64,000 nucleotides of DNA from contig JAEUWI010000016.1 of assembly GCA_016791475.1 (NCBI GenBank), positions 62,001-126,000 of the forward strand. The letters run 5' to 3'. The translations under genes were made by a program, and so were the position numbers. The notes beneath the pieces were generated by a model. The model saw only the letters and a program-made list of their open reading frames with translations. It made no database searches and was not told the DNA's origin. Origin of the DNA: Candidatus Hydrogenedentota bacterium (GTDB lineage: Bacteria > Hydrogenedentota > Hydrogenedentia > Hydrogenedentales > JAEUWI01). Shown in pieces: positions 34,843-43,713 of this stretch (its first letter is position 1; every line of letters begins with the position of its first letter).

Positions 34843-36255
34843 ATGACCGAGATCGCGCGCGCAGAAAATACGACGATGTCCACCGCCCGAGGTATCCGGA
34901 TGCGCCGCGCCCTGGCGCTCCTGGCCTTCGCGGTTCTCGCCCTCGTTCTGGTGACCGTGGATCGCCGGATGGTTCAGTCGCCCGACGCGGGTTACCAGCT
35001 CGAGAGCGCCACGTGGCGGGCGGAGATAGCCGATCTTCCCACGCTGTTTGCCCAGTGGAATGACCTCAACACGAGCGCGGCCATGCGCCGGGCATCGCCC
35101 GCGTTGCATCAGGCCGTGCCCCTGGGCGTGCGACGCATGACGGGTGTCCGGCCCACGCCCGGCCGCGTACGACTCTGGCTGGGGCGGAGCCTGTTCCTGT
35201 CCGGCAATGACGAGGGCTGGTGCCTTACCTTGCGCCCGGGTGTCGCACTGCGCACCCTGGCCTGGTTCGGTTCGCCCCTGCGCCGACCGGATGACGACGA
35301 TTTCTGGCGGGACTACGCGAGCGCCTGGCACGGCGGATTCCTCCTGGTGGCATCCTCACAGACCTATCTCGACAAGATCGTTGCGGAGGGGAAACCCGTG
35401 GCGAAAGGGGGCGTACCGACGGATGCCCTTCGCCTTTCCTGGGATGGCGCCTATCCCGGAATTGCAGAGGTCGCCATCGCCGAGCAACTCCCGGTTCTGT
35501 TCAACATCAAGGCGCCCGCGGCGCCCGAGGCGAAATTGCGCTACGCGGCGGGCTGGCCCGAAGCCGTGGTAACCTATAACGCCCATCGGGGCGCGCCCGC
35601 GACCGCCGTCGCGTTGGCGGGGCTGTCCTGGGTTGAATCGCGACTCCATCCCGAGACGATCCAGACGATCAGAGCTCTGGTGGGTGCCTGGTGGGCGGCC
35701 TACTGCCCGCTGGATCTGGGGGCTTCACCGGTGGACGAGTGGGCTGTGGGCCTTGCCGACGCGAATTTTCGCGAGGATGTTCCCGTTGTCGAATCCATTT
35801 GGGCCGGGCGGGTGATCGCGCCACCGACCCTCCTTGATCGCGTTCCGGCGACCCGTCAGGAGCATCGCTGGGACGAGACTCCCGGATGGCTCATTCCCGT
35901 GCAGGGGGACGCTCGCGCGTGGGCCCTGGCGGAGCGGGAAGGCACAACCTTTCTGTCCAGCCACGAGCAGCGAATGCCCGCCTTGCTTGCCACGGCGCGC
36001 CGGGAGCCCGAGGCCGGCGTGGCGGCGTTCAATTTGCGCTGGAAGCCCTTCACGGCTCTTATTGGCGATGTCCTGATCCGGGCGGCGTCGGATGGAATGT
36101 TGCCGGGCTACGGCGCGGACGATGTGAAGGCCGATATCTTGCCCCACGTGGACGCCTTTGCCGATTGGGGTACACTCCAGTTACACGCCGGCTCCGAAGG
36201 CGGCGAGATCATGGGCGAGGGTTGGATTGCGCTCGGTGCGGAACTGGTTCCGTGA
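34843..36255 (+). CDS. Membrane-anchored extracytoplasmic protein of unknown function
   Basis: 470 residues (starts at 34876 and 34900 are also possible). One N-terminal helix (RALALLAFAVLALVLVTV) is followed by a long soluble part with no further membrane segments. Notable segments are RPTPGRVRLWLGRSLFLSG near residue 105 and FNLRWKPFTALIGDVLIR near 405. The layout, a signal anchor then a repeated alpha/beta region, recalls DUF3352-like proteins, but this is only an impression. Its stop overlaps the next gene (GTGA), so it is co-translated with the GH15-like protein. Confidence 0.55.
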   Translation: MTEIARAENTTMSTARGIRMRRALALLAFAVLALVLVTVDRRMVQSPDAGYQLESATWRAEIADLPTLFAQWNDLNTSAAMRRASPALHQAVPLGVRRMTGVRPTPGRVRLWLGRSLFLSGNDEGWCLTLRPGVALRTLAWFGSPLRRPDDDDFWRDYASAWHGGFLLVASSQTYLDKIVAEGKPVAKGGVPTDALRLSWDGAYPGIAEVAIAEQLPVLFNIKAPAAPEAKLRYAAGWPEAVVTYNAHRGAPATAVALAGLSWVESRLHPETIQTIRALVGAWWAAYCPLDLGASPVDEWAVGLADANFREDVPVVESIWAGRVIAPPTLLDRVPATRQEHRWDETPGWLIPVQGDARAWALAEREGTTFLSSHEQRMPALLATARREPEAGVAAFNLRWKPFTALIGDVLIRAASDGMLPGYGADDVKADILPHVDAFADWGTLQLHAGSEGGEIMGEGWIALGAELVP

Positions 36256-38045
36256 ATCGGGCGGGGCTTGCGGGGCTGATCGCGCTCTGTGGCGCGCTCT
36301 CAAGTTACGGCGATACGGGCGTTCAACACGTCACCGGCAACGGCCGAATTACAGTCGCCCTCGATGGGGCGGGCGTCCTCACCCACTTTTCCTGGCCGGG
36401 TCCTGGCGCGGGCCAGCACCTGGGCGCATCGGGCGCGCATTGGGTGATCGGCAGCCTCGAGCGCCCGGAGCGCTTCCACACCAATGGGTGGCGTATCGAG
36501 CAGGAGTATCTGGCTCCTGATTCCCTCGTTCTCGTGACGCGTTACAGCGAGGTTGGCGGTGAGCGCTCGGCCGAGCAGATCGTTGCCGTCGTTCCCGGCA
36601 CCGATCTCGTCCTGGTGCTCTTGCGACTGCACGGCTTCGCCCCCGATACTCCCTGCTTCTGGGCACAGTCGGTTGAGCCACTGGACCTGCGCCCGCGCGG
36701 GTTTGCGTCGTTTCAGCCGGAAGTCCGCAGGCTGAATCGCGGTGTCTCGCTATTCGAAGCGCGCCCCGGCATTCTGGAGCACTTTCGTCCGGCCCGCGCC
36801 GGTCGGGATTATGTCAATGCGGCACGGGATTGGATGGCGCGGGGGACCGATGTTGAGTTTGGTCCGGGGGTGTACATTGGCGCGAAAACCCTTCATGAAG
36901 CCCACGGACTGGAGTGGGACTCGACTTCATCACCCGAGGAGACCGCAGCGGGCAGTCCGCGTCCCGTGAGCAGGCGGGCCTGGGGCGTCGAAACCGGCGT
37001 CACGGAAGTGGCCGGGACGGCCTCGGAGGCTACCCGGGAGTTCGCCGTGCTTCTTGGCGCGTCAGACACGCGTGAGGGGTTGCGCGCTGCGTTCACCGAA
37101 GGTCTGAAGCGGAGCGTGGAAGAACTGATCGCGTCGCCATCGGAACTCAGCGGATACTGGGCGGGCGCACCGGAAACCGTGACCCGCACCGATCCCGCCG
37201 CGATCCGGGCCCGATTGAATCTGAGCCTCTGCCTGGATCCGACCTCGGGAGCCGCCGTCCGCGCCCCGGCCCTTTCCGGCGCGGCGACCCTTTGTGATGT
37301 GGTGGATACGGCCTGGGCCTCCGCCGCTCTGGATGCGCTGGGCCGTCACGATGACGCCGCACGGGCCCTCGCGGTTCATGTTGAAACAATTCGTACTGAG
37401 CGGGGTACGGACACCCCCGCGGGTTCACTGCCGCGCGCAATTTACCGGGACGGCACGTCGGCTTCGCCCTGGGGGAATGCCGATCCGGCGAGCGCGGCCT
37501 GGCTCCTGGCGGCGTGCTGGCGTCACATGGTCTCCCTTCCCGCCGATGGGCAGCGCGACTACCTCCAGGCGGTCTGGCCGGCGCTATCGCTCAGCGCCGA
37601 CTATCTTGCTCGCGAGCCGCGCGTGGGTGGAGCACTTTCGGGCGCGCTCCCCGCGGAGGCGGCGCCACTGGATACATTGCGGGTCCAGTACCTCGGGCTC
37701 GAATCCGGTCGGCGCATGGCGGCGGTGATCGAGGTTGCGGAGCCGGAACTCTGGTCGGACAGGCGGGAGGAGATTTATTCCCGGATACGTTTCCGTAAGC
37801 TGAATCAAGCCGGATTGGGGGAAGGGGGGGAGCCGTGGATCGACTGGTGGCTCAACACGCTGCCCGGCGCGACGTCCGACGGACTCGGGGCTTGGGAAGT
37901 GCTGCGTACGGAAGGCGCAACGGCGTTGACGGCATCGGCCATCCTGGACTGGGTGGTGGAAAGCGGGCTGGGTCCGGAGGCGCCGTTTCTGCGGCGGGAC
38001 GCGCTCCGGTGTCTGCTCGTTGCGGGGGCCGCCGAGGCCCCATGA
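36252..38045 (+). CDS. GH15-like (glucoamylase-related) secreted protein
   Basis: 597 residues from a GTG at 36252 that overlaps the previous stop, opening with a signal peptide (VNRAGLAGLIALCGALSSYG). The N-terminal ~250 residues form a beta-sandwich-like region. The C-terminal half has the helical segments expected of an (alpha/alpha)6 barrel (CDVVDTAWASAALDALGRHDD, DPASAAWLLAACWRHM, PWIDWWLNTLPGATSDGLGAWEVL). GH15-related proteins often have this layout. I cannot point to a definite pair of catalytic acids, so activity is uncertain. Last gene of the 33.6-38.0 kb run; a response regulator converges on it 10 bases away. Confidence 0.55.
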   Translation: MNRAGLAGLIALCGALSSYGDTGVQHVTGNGRITVALDGAGVLTHFSWPGPGAGQHLGASGAHWVIGSLERPERFHTNGWRIEQEYLAPDSLVLVTRYSEVGGERSAEQIVAVVPGTDLVLVLLRLHGFAPDTPCFWAQSVEPLDLRPRGFASFQPEVRRLNRGVSLFEARPGILEHFRPARAGRDYVNAARDWMARGTDVEFGPGVYIGAKTLHEAHGLEWDSTSSPEETAAGSPRPVSRRAWGVETGVTEVAGTASEATREFAVLLGASDTREGLRAAFTEGLKRSVEELIASPSELSGYWAGAPETVTRTDPAAIRARLNLSLCLDPTSGAAVRAPALSGAATLCDVVDTAWASAALDALGRHDDAARALAVHVETIRTERGTDTPAGSLPRAIYRDGTSASPWGNADPASAAWLLAACWRHMVSLPADGQRDYLQAVWPALSLSADYLAREPRVGGALSGALPAEAAPLDTLRVQYLGLESGRRMAAVIEVAEPELWSDRREEIYSRIRFRKLNQAGLGEGGEPWIDWWLNTLPGATSDGLGAWEVLRTEGATALTASAILDWVVESGLGPEAPFLRRDALRCLLVAGAAEAP

Positions 38046-38055
38046 GCACGCCGGT

Positions 38056-39234
38056 TCAGTCGAGGGCGCTGGCAAGTTCCTGTATGGGCGCCAGACGACC
38101 TTCTCCCTGGAAGTGTTCCCGGATTTCGATGAAGCGCTGTTCCTTGGCCAGGAAGGCGTCCACGATGTCTGGGTCGAAATGGCTTTCGCGGCCCTCGAGA
38201 ATGATTCCTTTGGATTTCTCGTGGCTGAAGGGCTCTTTGTAGGGACGCCGCGACGACAGGGCGTCATAGACGTCGGCGAGGGCCGCAATGCGCGCGCAGA
38301 GGGGGATATCTTCGCCGGAGAGCTTGAAGGGGTAGCCCGTGCCGTTCCATTTTTCATGGTGGTAATAGGCAATATCCCGGCCGGTGGCCAGGAAGGAGTC
38401 GCGACCGGCTTCGATATCCGCCGCCTTGAGGGTGTCTCCGCCGATCATGCTGTGCTGCTTCATGATCTCGAACTCGTCGTCGGTGAGTTTGCCCGGCTTC
38501 AGGAGAATCCGATCGGGGATGCCGACTTTGCCGATATCGTGTAGCGGGGTGGACTTGTAGATCTCATCGACAAAAGCCGGTCCATAGGTGTCGCTGTACT
38601 TCGGGAGCCGTACGACCTCCTCGCAAAGTTCGCGGGCGTAGGACCGCATGCGTTCGAGGTGATCGCCGGTTTCGTTGTCGCGCGATTCGGCCAGCTTGGC
38701 CAGGGAGAAGACGGTGACCTGTTGCGTGAGCACGACCTGCTCGGTGCGCTCGACGACTTTGTGCTCCAACTCGCGCTTATACTCGATCAGGCGGTCGTGG
38801 AGCAGTTTCGTCTTTGAGGAGGTCTTGATCCGGGCCTCCAGGAGAATTCGGTCGAAAGGCTTGATCAGGAAATCGTCGGCGCCGGATTTAACGGCTTCGA
38901 TGTTGGTTTCCTTGTCGGACATGCCGGTGATGATCACCACGGGGATGTGCTGGGTTTCCGGATCCTGCTTGAGGCGGCGGCAGACTTCGAAGCCGTTCAT
39001 GCCTGGCATCATGATATCGAGGAGGATGACGTCGGGTGGATTCTTCTCCACCATGGTGAGTGCGTCTTCGCCCCGCGTGACGGCGTCGATGTGATAGCCC
39101 ATGGGCGCGAGAAAGCTGCGGAGCACCATGGCGTTTTCCGGCATGTCGTCCACAATCAGAATCTTGGTGATTCGGTTCTTGTCGGATGGCAAAAGCATCA
39201 CCTCATTAACTGTTTGACGTATGCGGCTTGGCAT
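38056..39234 (-). CDS. Response regulator with HD-GYP domain (cyclic-di-GMP phosphodiesterase)
   Basis: 392 residues. The receiver domain lies at residues ~22-145, with the phospho-Asp in DVILLDIMMPG and the Lys in FLIKPFD. A coiled linker (ELEHKVVERTEQVV) leads to the HD-GYP domain: STPLHDIGKVGIPD (HD), RDIAYYHHEKWNGTGYPF (the GYP motif) and DVYDALSSRRPYKEP. All metal ligands look present, so it should hydrolyse cyclic-di-GMP. No kinase gene is adjacent. The start is uncertain: no good ribosome site at 39234, and an ATG at 39198 has GAGG too close. Confidence 0.92.
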   Translation of the reverse strand: MPSRIRQTVNEVMLLPSDKNRITKILIVDDMPENAMVLRSFLAPMGYHIDAVTRGEDALTMVEKNPPDVILLDIMMPGMNGFEVCRRLKQDPETQHIPVVIITGMSDKETNIEAVKSGADDFLIKPFDRILLEARIKTSSKTKLLHDRLIEYKRELEHKVVERTEQVVLTQQVTVFSLAKLAESRDNETGDHLERMRSYARELCEEVVRLPKYSDTYGPAFVDEIYKSTPLHDIGKVGIPDRILLKPGKLTDDEFEIMKQHSMIGGDTLKAADIEAGRDSFLATGRDIAYYHHEKWNGTGYPFKLSGEDIPLCARIAALADVYDALSSRRPYKEPFSHEKSKGIILEGRESHFDPDIVDAFLAKEQRFIEIREHFQGEGRLAPIQELASALD

Positions 39235-39463
39235 CGGATGATGGAGACTATTGGCCCGGCCTCGAATGTCTCGCTAATCCCGAAGGCATGGTAACATAAT
39301 CACGAAAATTGCGCAATCAATCTGGCGCGGAAATGCTTGGGTTCACAATAGATTACCTGCTAGATTATTGGGCAGACGCCGCCTTCGATGGCGCGCGGTC
39401 GCCCGATCGCGATTGGGGCCGTCCGGCCCGAGACCTGATAGTGCACGCAGTGGAGCAGTAGTA

Positions 39464-40450
39464 ATGGCAAGCCAGGTGGAACAGGTGAGGCGCCGTGTCG
39501 CCCAGGAGTCGCAGTTGGTTTCCCGCTTGCGTCGCGCCATGGGGGAAGTGCTTGTTGGCCAGCACTACATGGTGGATCGCATGCTGGTGGGCTTGCTCTC
39601 CAATGGACACATTCTGCTTGAGGGGGTTCCGGGGCTGGCCAAGACGACGGCGGTAACCACGCTGGCCCAGGCGATCGCCTGCGGCTTCAAGCGGATTCAG
39701 TTTACCCCCGATCTGCTCCCGGCGGATCTCGTGGGCACCCAGGTTTACAATCCCAAGTCCGGCGAGTTTACGGTGAAGAAGGGGCCCATTTTCAGCAACA
39801 TTATCCTGGCGGACGAAATCAACCGCGCCCCGGCCAAAGTGCAGAGCGCCCTGCTGGAGGTCATGCAGGAGCGGCAGGTGACCATCGGGGACGAGACGTA
39901 CATGATGCAGGAGCCCTTCATGGTGCTTGCAACGCAGAATCCACTGGAGCACGAGGGCACCTATCCGCTGCCGGAGGCGCAAGTCGACCGGTTCATGCTG
40001 AAAGTGAAAATAACCTACCCTTCGCGGGAGGAAGAGCGGACCATCATGGATCGGGTGGATCTGCTGGGCCGGCGGAAAGTGGAAGCGGTGGTAACCCGGC
40101 AGGAACTGCTGGATGCCCGCGCCCTGGTCAATGAGATCTACGTGGACACCAAGGTGAAGGATTATATCGTTGACCTGGTCCATGCAACGCGGCAACCAGA
40201 GGCCTTTGGGCTCAAGATGAGCCATCTGATCGAGTATGGGGCGTCTCCCCGCGCCACGCTTTTTCTCCAGCAGGGGGCGCGGGCGCTGGCCTTTCTTCAG
40301 GGCGAGGGGAATGTGTTTCCTCACGACGTCAAGCAGATTGCGATGGATGTCCTGCGCCATCGCGTGAAGGAAAGCTACGAGGCCGAGGCGGAGAATATCA
40401 CGCCGGAGCTCCTGATTAAGAAGATTCTCGAAACGGTACCAGTGCCCTGA
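39464..40450 (+). CDS. MoxR-family AAA+ ATPase
   Basis: 328 residues from the ATG at 39464 (GGAG eight bases upstream). Walker A is ILLEGVPGLAKT, Walker B IILADEINRAPAK, with ATQNPLEHEGTYPLPEAQVDRFM as the sensor/arginine stretch characteristic of MoxR. MoxR ATPases act as chaperones with vWA-domain partners. It opens the Bat cluster and is followed 28 bases later by a DUF58 gene, the standard MoxR-DUF58-vWA arrangement. Confidence 0.92.
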   Translation: MASQVEQVRRRVAQESQLVSRLRRAMGEVLVGQHYMVDRMLVGLLSNGHILLEGVPGLAKTTAVTTLAQAIACGFKRIQFTPDLLPADLVGTQVYNPKSGEFTVKKGPIFSNIILADEINRAPAKVQSALLEVMQERQVTIGDETYMMQEPFMVLATQNPLEHEGTYPLPEAQVDRFMLKVKITYPSREEERTIMDRVDLLGRRKVEAVVTRQELLDARALVNEIYVDTKVKDYIVDLVHATRQPEAFGLKMSHLIEYGASPRATLFLQQGARALAFLQGEGNVFPHDVKQIAMDVLRHRVKESYEAEAENITPELLIKKILETVPVP

Positions 40451-40478
40451 AATTGGGCACTTTCCGGAGCCCGCACCC

Positions 40479-41360
40479 ATGATACCCGCCGAAGTCATGC
40501 AGCAGATACAGCGGATGCACATTCGCACGCGCCGCGTCGTGAATGAACTGCTGGCCGGTCAGTATGAAAGCGTCTTCAAGGGGCAGGGGATGGTCTTTAA
40601 GGAAGTCCGCGAGTATGTCCCCGGCGACGATGTGCGGTCCATCGACTGGAACGTGACGGCGCGCACGGGGCAACCCCATATCAAGGTGATGACGGAAGAG
40701 CGGGAGCAGACGGTGATGCTGGTGGTGGACGGCAGCGCGTCGGGGCGCTTTGGCAGCCGTTCGCGCCTCAAGAGCGAGTTGTGCGCGGAGCTGTGCGCGG
40801 TCCTGGCCTATTCGGCGATTAAGAACAACGACAAGGTGGGCCTGTTGATATTCACGGAAGAGGTGGAGCTATTCGTGCGCCCGGCCAAGGGCCGCAAGCA
40901 TGTGCTTCGCGTTATTCGCGAGTTGCTGTGTTTCGAGCCCCGGGGGACGGGCACCAATCTGGCCGGGGCGCTGGACCACCTCAATCAGGTGGTGGCGCGC
41001 CATGCGATCGTGTTTATCGTGTCCGATTTCATGGCGGCGCAGTACGAGCCCGCGCTGCGTATCACCCGGCGCAAGCATGACACCATTGCCGTGGCGGTGG
41101 ACGATCCTCGGGAGTTTATTCTTCCGAATGTGGGCGTGATTTCGGTACGGGATTGCGAGACCGGCGTGGAGGCGGTGGTGGATACGGGCAGCCGCAATCT
41201 TCGGGAGGCCTATGAGGAGGACGGCGAACGGCGGAGAGGTCACCGGGCTTCGGTGCTCAAACGTACCCGTGTGGATTTGATCGAGGTGCGGACGGACACG
41301 GGCTATATCGACGCACTGCACCGCTTTTTCAGGATGCGCGAGCGGCGGCTGCTGGCGTGA
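40479..41360 (+). CDS. DUF58 / vWA-like protein of the MoxR-Bat cluster
   Basis: 293 residues. The DUF58 signature FKEVREYVPGDDVRSIDWNVTART is near residue 40, followed by a vWA-like fold with VMLVVDGSASG; the MIDAS DxSxS is degenerate to DGSAS. No membrane segment. Such proteins partner MoxR ATPases in envelope-stress or aerotolerance systems. It comes directly after moxR; a 372-base repeat-filled gap follows before the next Bat gene. Confidence 0.88.
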   Translation: MIPAEVMQQIQRMHIRTRRVVNELLAGQYESVFKGQGMVFKEVREYVPGDDVRSIDWNVTARTGQPHIKVMTEEREQTVMLVVDGSASGRFGSRSRLKSELCAELCAVLAYSAIKNNDKVGLLIFTEEVELFVRPAKGRKHVLRVIRELLCFEPRGTGTNLAGALDHLNQVVARHAIVFIVSDFMAAQYEPALRITRRKHDTIAVAVDDPREFILPNVGVISVRDCETGVEAVVDTGSRNLREAYEEDGERRRGHRASVLKRTRVDLIEVRTDTGYIDALHRFFRMRERRLLA

Positions 41361-41437
41361 AAGACGTTTTGAAGAGGACTTAGTTGACCATGGATTACCT
41401 GGAGCAGCCGCTGGCCACAACCCAGAAAGTTCTGAAC

Positions 41438-41467
41438 CGCAAATTTACGCAAATTAGCGCAAATTTT
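41438..41467. repeat. 10-bp phased triad, CGCAAAT type
   Basis: CGCAAATTTA, CGCAAATTAG, CGCAAATTTT in tandem: the heptamer CGCAAAT with a 3-base variable spacer. Preceded by GAAC, as is the next triad. Confidence 0.75.
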
Positions 41468-41496
41468 TTGATGGAGAAGGTGGAGGAGATTTGAAC

Positions 41497-41526
41497 CGCG
41501 AATGAACGCGAATGCACGCGAATATC
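41497..41526. repeat. 10-bp phased triad, CGCGAAT type
   Basis: CGCGAATGAA, CGCGAATGCA, CGCGAATATC: same plan as the triad 59 bases upstream, with CGCGAAT as the core and TGAAC before it. Confidence 0.75.
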
Positions 41527-41582
41527 CAGTTACCTTTGATGTACACGAATGGGTCTTCCTGCAGCGTATTGAACATGTTTGT

Positions 41583-41655
41583 TTCCGTGGAATTCCGTGC
41601 CCTTCCGTGGTCAATAAAAGAAGATTGACCACGGAAGTACACGGAACTTCACGGA
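41583..41655. repeat. Inverted repeat built of TTCCGTG triads
   Basis: Left arm: TTCCGTG three times at 10-bp spacing, ending TTCCGTGGTCAAT. Right arm (41624-41655) is the complement, ATTGACCACGGAA then two more CACGGA units. The loop is 8 bases. The whole can fold into a ~32-bp imperfect stem. A relative with the same units is at 58862-58943. Confidence 0.8.
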
Positions 41656-41732
41656 GGGTTCTCTGTGATGAATGACCTCTTCTGGACCTTCCAAGTCTCT
41701 GAATGACAGAAAGTGAATATGAAACAGCACCC

Positions 41733-42665
41733 ATGATCTCCACCTGCCTTCTCATAGCCGCATTACTCGTCGCCGGGGCGGATGTTCCGGTGTCGGCCCG
41801 TGCGGAGCTTGACGCGGCGGAGATTCCCTTTCACCGCGTGGCGCATTATCGCGTGATTGTGGACGCGCCGGCCGATGCGGTGCTGGCAGTGGAGCCGTGG
41901 GGGGAGTCCTTGCCGGGATTGCGGGTGACCACGGGCGAGTCTTCGGAAATATCCCTCCCCGACGGGCGGAAACAGCTTGTGCAGGCCTTTACGCTCACGC
42001 CGAGCATCGTGATGAGTTACACCTTGCCCGCGACCCGCGTGATGGCCAACGGTGCCGAAGTGGCCGTGGTGGAGCCTCTTGCGTTGGTGGTCCGTACGCT
42101 CACGCCTGAAGAGAAAGCCGAGGTGTCCGCGCCGGCGGCGTTGTACACGTTGGCCGATTTGGAGCATTTGGGCTCCAGCGGTCGGGGTCGTGCTGTCGGC
42201 CTGGGAGCGATCATAGTTCTCGTTGCGGCGCTGCTGGTGGTCTTCGCAACACGCGGTTTACGCCGCTGGAATGCACGTCCTGTGCCCACGCCCGTTGAAG
42301 TGGCGGAAGCCGAACTCGCCGCTCTGGAGCAGGCGCTTCAGTCAGGTGTGATTTCCTGCGATGCGTTTTATGTCGCGCTGTCCCAACTGCTTCGCATCTA
42401 CCTCGGCACGAGTTTCGATCCGGCCGTGGCCGGGCAGTCGACGCCGGAGTTTCTGGCGGAGACGCTGCCGGGGCTTCCGCTCGACCCGGCCCATTCGGGG
42501 AGCATTCGCGACATGCTCGGGGCCTTTGATCGTGTCAAGTTCGCGCAGTATTCTCCTGATCGTGAAGGGCAGGCCAGGGAACTTCGGGCGGTTCGAAACC
42601 TGATAGCGGCATTGGAAAACGAGGCGTCCAGGCGTGCCGAGCAGGCCCTGCGGGGGGCGGCGTAG
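41733..42665 (+). CDS. Membrane protein of the Bat cluster (DUF4381-like)
   Basis: 310 residues from the ATG at 41733, chosen because it opens a signal peptide (MISTCLLIAALLVAGADV). A beta-rich periplasmic domain of ~130 residues is followed by one membrane helix (VGLGAIIVLVAALLVVFATRGL) and a cytoplasmic helical tail (residues ~200-310). This is the topology of the small membrane protein that accompanies BatA/B. It is close to the downstream vWA gene (four bases between stop and ATG). Family assignment is by topology and context. Confidence 0.65.
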   Translation: MISTCLLIAALLVAGADVPVSARAELDAAEIPFHRVAHYRVIVDAPADAVLAVEPWGESLPGLRVTTGESSEISLPDGRKQLVQAFTLTPSIVMSYTLPATRVMANGAEVAVVEPLALVVRTLTPEEKAEVSAPAALYTLADLEHLGSSGRGRAVGLGAIIVLVAALLVVFATRGLRRWNARPVPTPVEVAEAELAALEQALQSGVISCDAFYVALSQLLRIYLGTSFDPAVAGQSTPEFLAETLPGLPLDPAHSGSIRDMLGAFDRVKFAQYSPDREGQARELRAVRNLIAALENEASRRAEQALRGAA

Positions 42666-42669
42666 GGCC

Positions 42670-43713
42670 ATGGCGGACTGGTTTTCCTTTCACACCTTGC
42701 GGCAACCCGACTGGCTCTGGCTGGCTCCCCTGGCGCTGGCGTTGCTGGTGGCGGAGTGGGGCGCGAAGGCCCCGTCATCGCTGCGCATGTCCACCGGCGC
42801 ACGGCTGGCTTGGATGGTCAAGGAGCGCCGTTCGCTTCTGCGTTTCCTTCCGCCCCTGCTTCGATGTGGCGGGTTGTGCGTGCTTCTGGTGGCGCTGGCG
42901 GGTCCCCTGAACGGTTTCCGGCAGCGTTCCGAGCACGCGGACGTGATCGATATCATGCTCTGCGTGGACGTGTCCAGCAGTATGGCCAGTTCCGACTTCA
43001 TGATCGGCACGACCCCGGCCAACCGCCTCGATATCACCAGGATCGCGGTAGCCAATTTCATCGAAAGCCGACGCCTCGCCCCGTCAGACCGCTTTGGCGT
43101 GGACCGTTTGGGACTTATTCTTTATGCGGGTATCGCCTGGACCGCGTGTCCCCTGACCCTGGACTACGATATCCTGACCCACGAGGTTGCCCGGGTGGAA
43201 CCCGCTTCGGATCGCGATGCGAGCAAGAGCGGCACCGCCATCGGATCGGCGATTGGCCTGGCGGCGCGTCGTCTCAGTCAGAGCGAGGCCAAGTCCAAGG
43301 TGATTGTGCTGCTGACGGACGGGGTGAACAACCGATTTCAACTGGACCCCATGACGGCGGCGCAGATTGCCGGCCAGTACAAGATCAAGATCTATACGCT
43401 CGGGGTTGGTCCGGTGGAGGACGCGCAGCGCATGGGCAACGTGACCGCGCAGGCCCGGAGTCAGGGAAATCTGGTGGATGAAGCGACCTTGCGCAACATC
43501 GCCTCGGCCACCGGCGGCGCGTACTTTCGCGCGACGGACCTTGTTTCGTTGGAGCAGGCTTACAAGGAGATCAATCAACTCGAACCGACCGAGATCGAAG
43601 CGGGCGACCTGTACGAGTACGAGGAAGCGCACATGCCCTGGGTTCTCCTTGGCGCGTGTCTGCTGGGAACGGCGGTCTTCTCGCGGCGGATCTGGTTTGA
43701 GGTGCTGCCATGA
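42670..43713 (+). CDS. batA: vWA-domain membrane protein (BatA-like)
   Basis: 347 residues. Two N-terminal helices (LWLAPLALALLVAEWG, PPLLRCGGLCVLLVALAG), then a vWA domain with an intact MIDAS motif DVSSSM near residue 100, TDGVNNRF near 220, and a C-terminal membrane helix. BatA-type proteins form complexes with BatB in the inner membrane. The stop overlaps the next gene by four bases (ATGA). Confidence 0.88.
   Translation: MADWFSFHTLRQPDWLWLAPLALALLVAEWGAKAPSSLRMSTGARLAWMVKERRSLLRFLPPLLRCGGLCVLLVALAGPLNGFRQRSEHADVIDIMLCVDVSSSMASSDFMIGTTPANRLDITRIAVANFIESRRLAPSDRFGVDRLGLILYAGIAWTACPLTLDYDILTHEVARVEPASDRDASKSGTAIGSAIGLAARRLSQSEAKSKVIVLLTDGVNNRFQLDPMTAAQIAGQYKIKIYTLGVGPVEDAQRMGNVTAQARSQGNLVDEATLRNIASATGGAYFRATDLVSLEQAYKEINQLEPTEIEAGDLYEYEEAHMPWVLLGACLLGTAVFSRRIWFEVLP

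Larger units (their letters stand above)
41361..41732. other. Repeat-filled gap inside the Bat cluster
   Basis: No gene is supported. The gap holds three separate triads of 7-mers phased at exactly 10 bp (41438-41467, 41497-41526, 41583-41612), the last being one arm of a long inverted repeat. This splits moxR-DUF58 from the rest of the cluster and probably contains the promoter for the downstream genes. Confidence 0.65.
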
